Assembly (NCBI GenBank): GCA_025667525.1
Contig: JANFOE010000584.1
Location: 464,001 to 528,000 of the forward strand
Length of the DNA: 64,000 nucleotides
Direction of reading: 5' to 3'
Origin: Glebionis coronaria
Lineage: Eukaryota > Streptophyta > Magnoliopsida > Asterales > Asteraceae
Both the position numbers and the translations under genes were made by a program. Shown here piece by piece: positions 60,540 to 64,000 of the stretch. Numbering within the stretch: the stretch's first letter is position 1; the number at the start of each line of letters is the position of its first letter. Under the pieces are notes generated by a model. That model had not been told where the DNA came from. It saw nothing but the letters and a program-made list of their open reading frames with translations, and made no database searches.

Positions 60540-61341
60540 CCATAGTTAGCCACCGGCTTTGGCCGGTGGTGGGGCTGTGGCTGCCGAGACTTCCCAAAAC
60601 CACAAGGACACCCCCGACGCGAGTCGGGGTGCCTTGTACCCTGCTGCCGACCAAACACCCAACACCACCGAGACAGGGTCTCGTGTGGTGGTGCGAACCA
60701 AACGCCACCGATAGCATCATGGCTCTCAGTTTGTTTGGCGGCCGAACACTAAAACCTGAAAACAACCCAATAATTTACCCCACCATGATTCTTAGCATGT
60801 TTTTAATCTTGTTTTTATTTTCCCATGACTAACTATGCATAAAACATAAAAGAAAATAAAAATAAAGGTTTCCGGATTACCAAAACACGTGGAATCAATA
60901 GATCTTGAATACACGAACACGTACTAAGGATTTGCTTAAACAAAATCAACCAATCACCCTTGTTCTTGGTTGTAGCATCCGGCCTAAGGGAGAGAGAGAG
61001 ATTTCTAGGGTTTTTGCTTTTTGTAAAATTTACTGTGAATGCTTATGTTTTTCCATATTTGTTTACAAAATAAAAGCAATGGGCTGGGCCCTTCCTTCTT
61101 TGTGTGTCGCGGCTACCAGGGCCTACAAAGGGAAACCTGTAGCTATTTCGTGTTCTATATTATTATGTGTTTGTGTGCTCGTATTTACGTGACGTTATTA
61201 TTAAATATTCGTGTCATAATGTATCCTTGTACGTAGTCGTAATAATAATTACGTAAATACATAATTATAAGTTCGTGATTATTACATTCATGATTTCATG
61301 TTCGTGATTATAATTATTGTTGATAAGAATTATCGTGCATT

Positions 61342-61834
61342 TGTTGGGAATAAAATGAAGCCACGACACTTAGACGCTGACAAGAGGAATTTGGACGTTG
61401 ATAGGAAGAAATCAAGCGTTGTCAAGACAAGCGTTGACATGAAGAAGTCAAGCGTTGATAAGACGAAGTTAAGGACTGATAGAATACTTAGTCTACACGT
61501 TTTATGTTTCTAGTAAAGATATGTTCGATAATGTATTTCTTATGTTTATCTTTACCTAAAATAGCTGATACGTAGACTCTTGTACAAGGTTCCTTAATCT
61601 ATAAAAGGAGGCCTTTAGGTTTAGTTCAAAATATGTTTTCTACACTTTCATTGTACGCAAGTTCGATAAATCAATCAAAGTGAAAGTTTGGTTTATCTTG
61701 TTTGTGTGTTCTTGTTTAAGTATTAATTCCGCATAATAATTAAATTATTTCATATACAACAAAGTTTCTGTAAGTGTTTAACTTGATTTATTCTCGTTTA
61801 CACAAGCTAAATCGATATAAGTTAAGGATCAACA
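61342..61834 (+). repeat. 5' LTR of copia element F
   Basis: 493 bp from TGTTGGGAAT to GGATCAACA, with matched TGTTG/CAACA ends. It contains a TATA box (TATAAAAG, 61600-61607). Confidence 0.85.
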
Positions 61835-61836
61835 AG

Positions 61837-61848
61837 TGGCATCAAAGC
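61837..61848 (+). other. Primer binding site of copia element F
   Basis: TGGCATCAAAGC, two bases after the LTR. The usual plant copia site complementary to initiator tRNA-Met is TGGTATCAGAGC, so two positions differ. Confidence 0.75.
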
Positions 61849-61943
61849 TTGTTGAGGAACTTTGATCTAAAGAACACAAAACCCTAAAAACCTTCAATCG
61901 CCAAAAACCCTAATTTTTCAAGAAACCCTAAAAACCAGACAAT

Positions 61944-64000
61944 ATGTCCACTCCAGAGTTGACCTCCTCCTCAAGCCATAACCTAAAAATCCCCATGCTA
62001 GACGTAGACAACTTTGAGCTATGGAAGTTCAATTTTGAGTTGTACCTTCAAATCCATGACCACACCCTATAGGAAATTATTGAATATGGAAACACATTCG
62101 ATAAGGCTGCCAAGATTCAAGCTGCTATTACTTTGAGATCAACTCTAGGCTCAAGTGAAGATGATCGAAAAGAACAACTTGGAGATAGGATAGCTGTCTC
62201 AGCTGAGGACAATGCAAAGAGAAGGAATGACATGAAAAATCTAAGCATCCTCAAACTATCTTTGGGACAAGCCAATCAGCACAAGTATAGAGGCTATGAG
62301 TCTGACAATGATCTTTGGGCAACCCTTCAAGTCACTTATGGTGGTAATGATGATACAGCCTCAGAGAAAAAGAAACAACTCTTGCATGAGTATGATGTGT
62401 TCAAACCTCTTCCCAATGAAAAGCTAAGTGGGGTGAGAAGCAGACTTCTTGACATCACAAGCAAGTTGTCATTTATGGGAACAGTACATGATGATGCTGA
62501 TATCATCACCACTTTCCTTAAAAGTCTTGGAGATGCATGGAAGATTGAAGCAATGTCTATGATTGCTACAAATGCTCACAAAAGTTCCACTTTTGATGAC
62601 GTCTACAATAAACTGAGGATTGTAGAGAGTGAAATCCTTTTGGATCAAGGAAGCAAATCTACCAATAGAAATATGGCCTTCTTCTCACATAGTGAAGGTC
62701 AATTTGATCAAAGGGAGTCAAACGTGCACCCCGTTACTGGATCACCTTGTGTCAACGTTGGATCAAGCTTTGTCATAGCCCCACATTCAGACGCTGACAC
62801 ATAAAATATTGACTCACAAAGAATTAAGCCTGATGGTATTGATCTAGATATAGTGTGTGCATACATTGCTTCATTGTCCAATGGTTCTGTGATTACATAT
62901 GAGGACCTTGAGCAAATTAGTGATGAGCATTTGGAAGAGATGGACATAAAGTGGAATATGGCACTTGCAAGCATAAGGGCCAATAGATGCAATAGGAGAT
63001 TAAGGAAGAAGATGACTTTTAATGCTAAAGACACTGTTGGGTTTGATAAAACCAAGGTTGAGTGTTACAATTACCATAGAATGAGTCACTTTATGAGAGA
63101 GTGCAGATCTCCAAGAAGATCTGATGCTGGAAAGCCTTCAAGCCAAATCATCAAGGTTGAAGATACAAAAGCTATGGTAGCCATGCAAGAGATTGATGGT
63201 GTTGGCTGGGACTGGAGCTTTTTGGCCGAGGATGTGGAAGAGAACAAAGCCTTGGTTGCAAAAAAGAAGGAAGAGGAGCATGTTCACTATGCTCTCATGG
63301 CACATTCTTCATCTTCATCAGACAATGAGGTATATGATGATGTATTTTGTAGTAAAGGTTGTCGTTTGAACACTGAAAAACTTAACAAAGAAGTTAAAAT
63401 CAGATGTTTTTGATGAAAAATGCAAGTTATCTAACTATCAACTTGCACTTGTTCAAACTGAAAAGACTGTGGTTGAATATAAGAAAATGGAGCTTGACCT
63501 AAAAGATCAAATCAATGTTTTGACTCATGACCTAAATGCTAGTATTCAGATTAGGGACATCTTGGAGAGATCCAAAGGTGTTATACAAGCTGAGTTGGTT
63601 GAGGCCATTAAAAACAAAGATAATGTAGGGCTTAATATTCAAAGATTTGATAAAGCTTCTCAAACCCTAGAAAAATGTGTTAGTGAACAAAGGGATTCTA
63701 GGGATATGACTAAGATTGGGATGAAAGAGTATGCTGGTGTTCCACCACCTGCTGGGAACTTCTATGGTGTCCTTAGAAAGGATTTGTCTTGGACTGGTAT
63801 ACCAGAACTCCAATAAGTGGAATTTATTCCTTCCCCAAGAGTTCTTACTCCAGTAGAGGAATATAAGTAGAAATTGACTGATTTAGACCAATGGAAGAAA
63901 GCCAATCCTACTTTGTTTGATAAAGGAGGCATGCTTAGTGAAAGCCCAAATAAGTCATCACCCATAAAAGTGACCAACCCTACTACTGGAAAGACTGTTG
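61944..64000 (+). pseudogene. Copia gag remnant of element F
   Basis: ATG at 61944 starts MSTPELTSSSS, then the copia gag core (VDNFELWKFNFELYLQ, LLHEYDVFKPLPNEKLSGV, FLKSLGDAWKIEAMSMI). TAG at 62070 replaces an expected Trp codon, TAA lies at 62802, a frameshift occurs near 63400 and further stops follow (63814 and about 63868). The zinc knuckle reads CYNYHRMSHFMREC (about 63064-63105): the second Cys is Tyr and the usual Gly is Ser. After it comes a lysine-rich, probably coiled-coil region. Protease and the rest of pol are beyond the window. Confidence 0.83.

Larger units (their letters stand above)
58377..61341. repeat. LTR-like element E (TGTAACACCCC type), partial
   Basis: Begins TGTAACACCCC exactly where Tat gag coding sequence stops. 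Such termini are common in chromovirus (Tekay/Del-like) LTRs, whose two ends can both read this way, so orientation is uncertain. Contents: four hairpins (58928-59199), a 17-18 bp minisatellite (59612-59835), an AT-rich zone (59840-60280), a GC-rich zone (60380-60720) with three 18-bp repeats, and a GAGAGAGAGA run near 60990. No protein-coding sequence is convincing. Copia element F interrupts it at 61342. Confidence 0.5.
61342..64000 (+). mobile_element. Ty1/copia retrotransposon F, 5' part
   Basis: 5' LTR 61342-61834, a primer binding site of the initiator-Met type, and a copia gag region running off the window end. Inserted into E; the five bases before the LTR are GCATT, and the matching copy lies outside the window. 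Reading-frame damage shows it is no longer coding. Confidence 0.85.

Noticed and set aside
60345..60765. Overlapping open frames in the GC-rich part of E
   Set aside because: They overlap on opposite strands, are rich in low-complexity Pro/Gly/Ser/Cys runs and cover an 18-bp tandem repeat; no family is recognised.
1..64000. CRISPR arrays, operons or ribosomal RNA genes
   Set aside because: Nothing of the kind is seen; the content is plant retrotransposon sequence throughout.

Overview
The window is plant nuclear DNA from a repeat-rich genome, most likely a eudicot. Three gag proteins open with a [20 protein letters not shown] N terminus that I associate with Asteraceae Athila-like retrotransposons, so Asteraceae is a plausible but unproven guess. 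I see no ordinary host gene. Almost every base belongs to a nested stack of LTR retrotransposons.

The stack, oldest layer first, is as follows. (1) A minus-strand Athila-like element, here called B, is present only as positions 1-1258 (LTR end, polypurine tract, 3' non-coding region). (2) A minus-strand Tat-clade Ty3/gypsy element, T, is inserted in B after position 1258. Its pieces are the 3' LTR (1259-1845), a plus-strand antisense gene (18731-23152), the integrase-RNase H-RT half of pol (37788-41317) and the protease/gag part (57013-58376). (3) T was split by further insertions: A (2117-18509, Athila-like, minus, TSD ATGGG), C (23884-37774, Athila-like, minus, TSD AGGTC), D (41318-57012, Athila-like, plus), an unclassified insert (about 21431-23101), and E (from 58377, a TGTAACACCCC-type LTR). 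(4) A Ty1/copia element, F (61342 to the window end, plus), lies in E.

A, C and D share a tRNA-Asp-type primer binding site, LTRs of about 3.8-4.1 kb (one shortened to 3.3 kb), a PPT of the form AGTATGGGGGAG and a related gag-protease. D keeps one open gag-PR-RT-RNase H frame (1,535 codons) but has a broken integrase and a 5' LTR that lost its TATA region. A is decayed. C has nearly identical LTRs and an intact gag-PR frame but no RT, RNase H or integrase, so it looks like a recently mobilised non-autonomous element.

The most interesting signals are: the antisense gene of T, which looks like a real RNA polymerase II gene with a TATA box, pyrimidine-rich leader, first-ATG start and three short GT-AG introns, two of them frame-preserving; tRNA-like sequences at the same relative place, always antisense, inside the LTRs of C and D; a hairpin at the PPT-side end of all the Athila-like LTRs with a compensatory base change; and a swapped gag coiled-coil module between families. 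All coordinates and motif calls were read by eye. Family names rest on motif recognition, not on searches.
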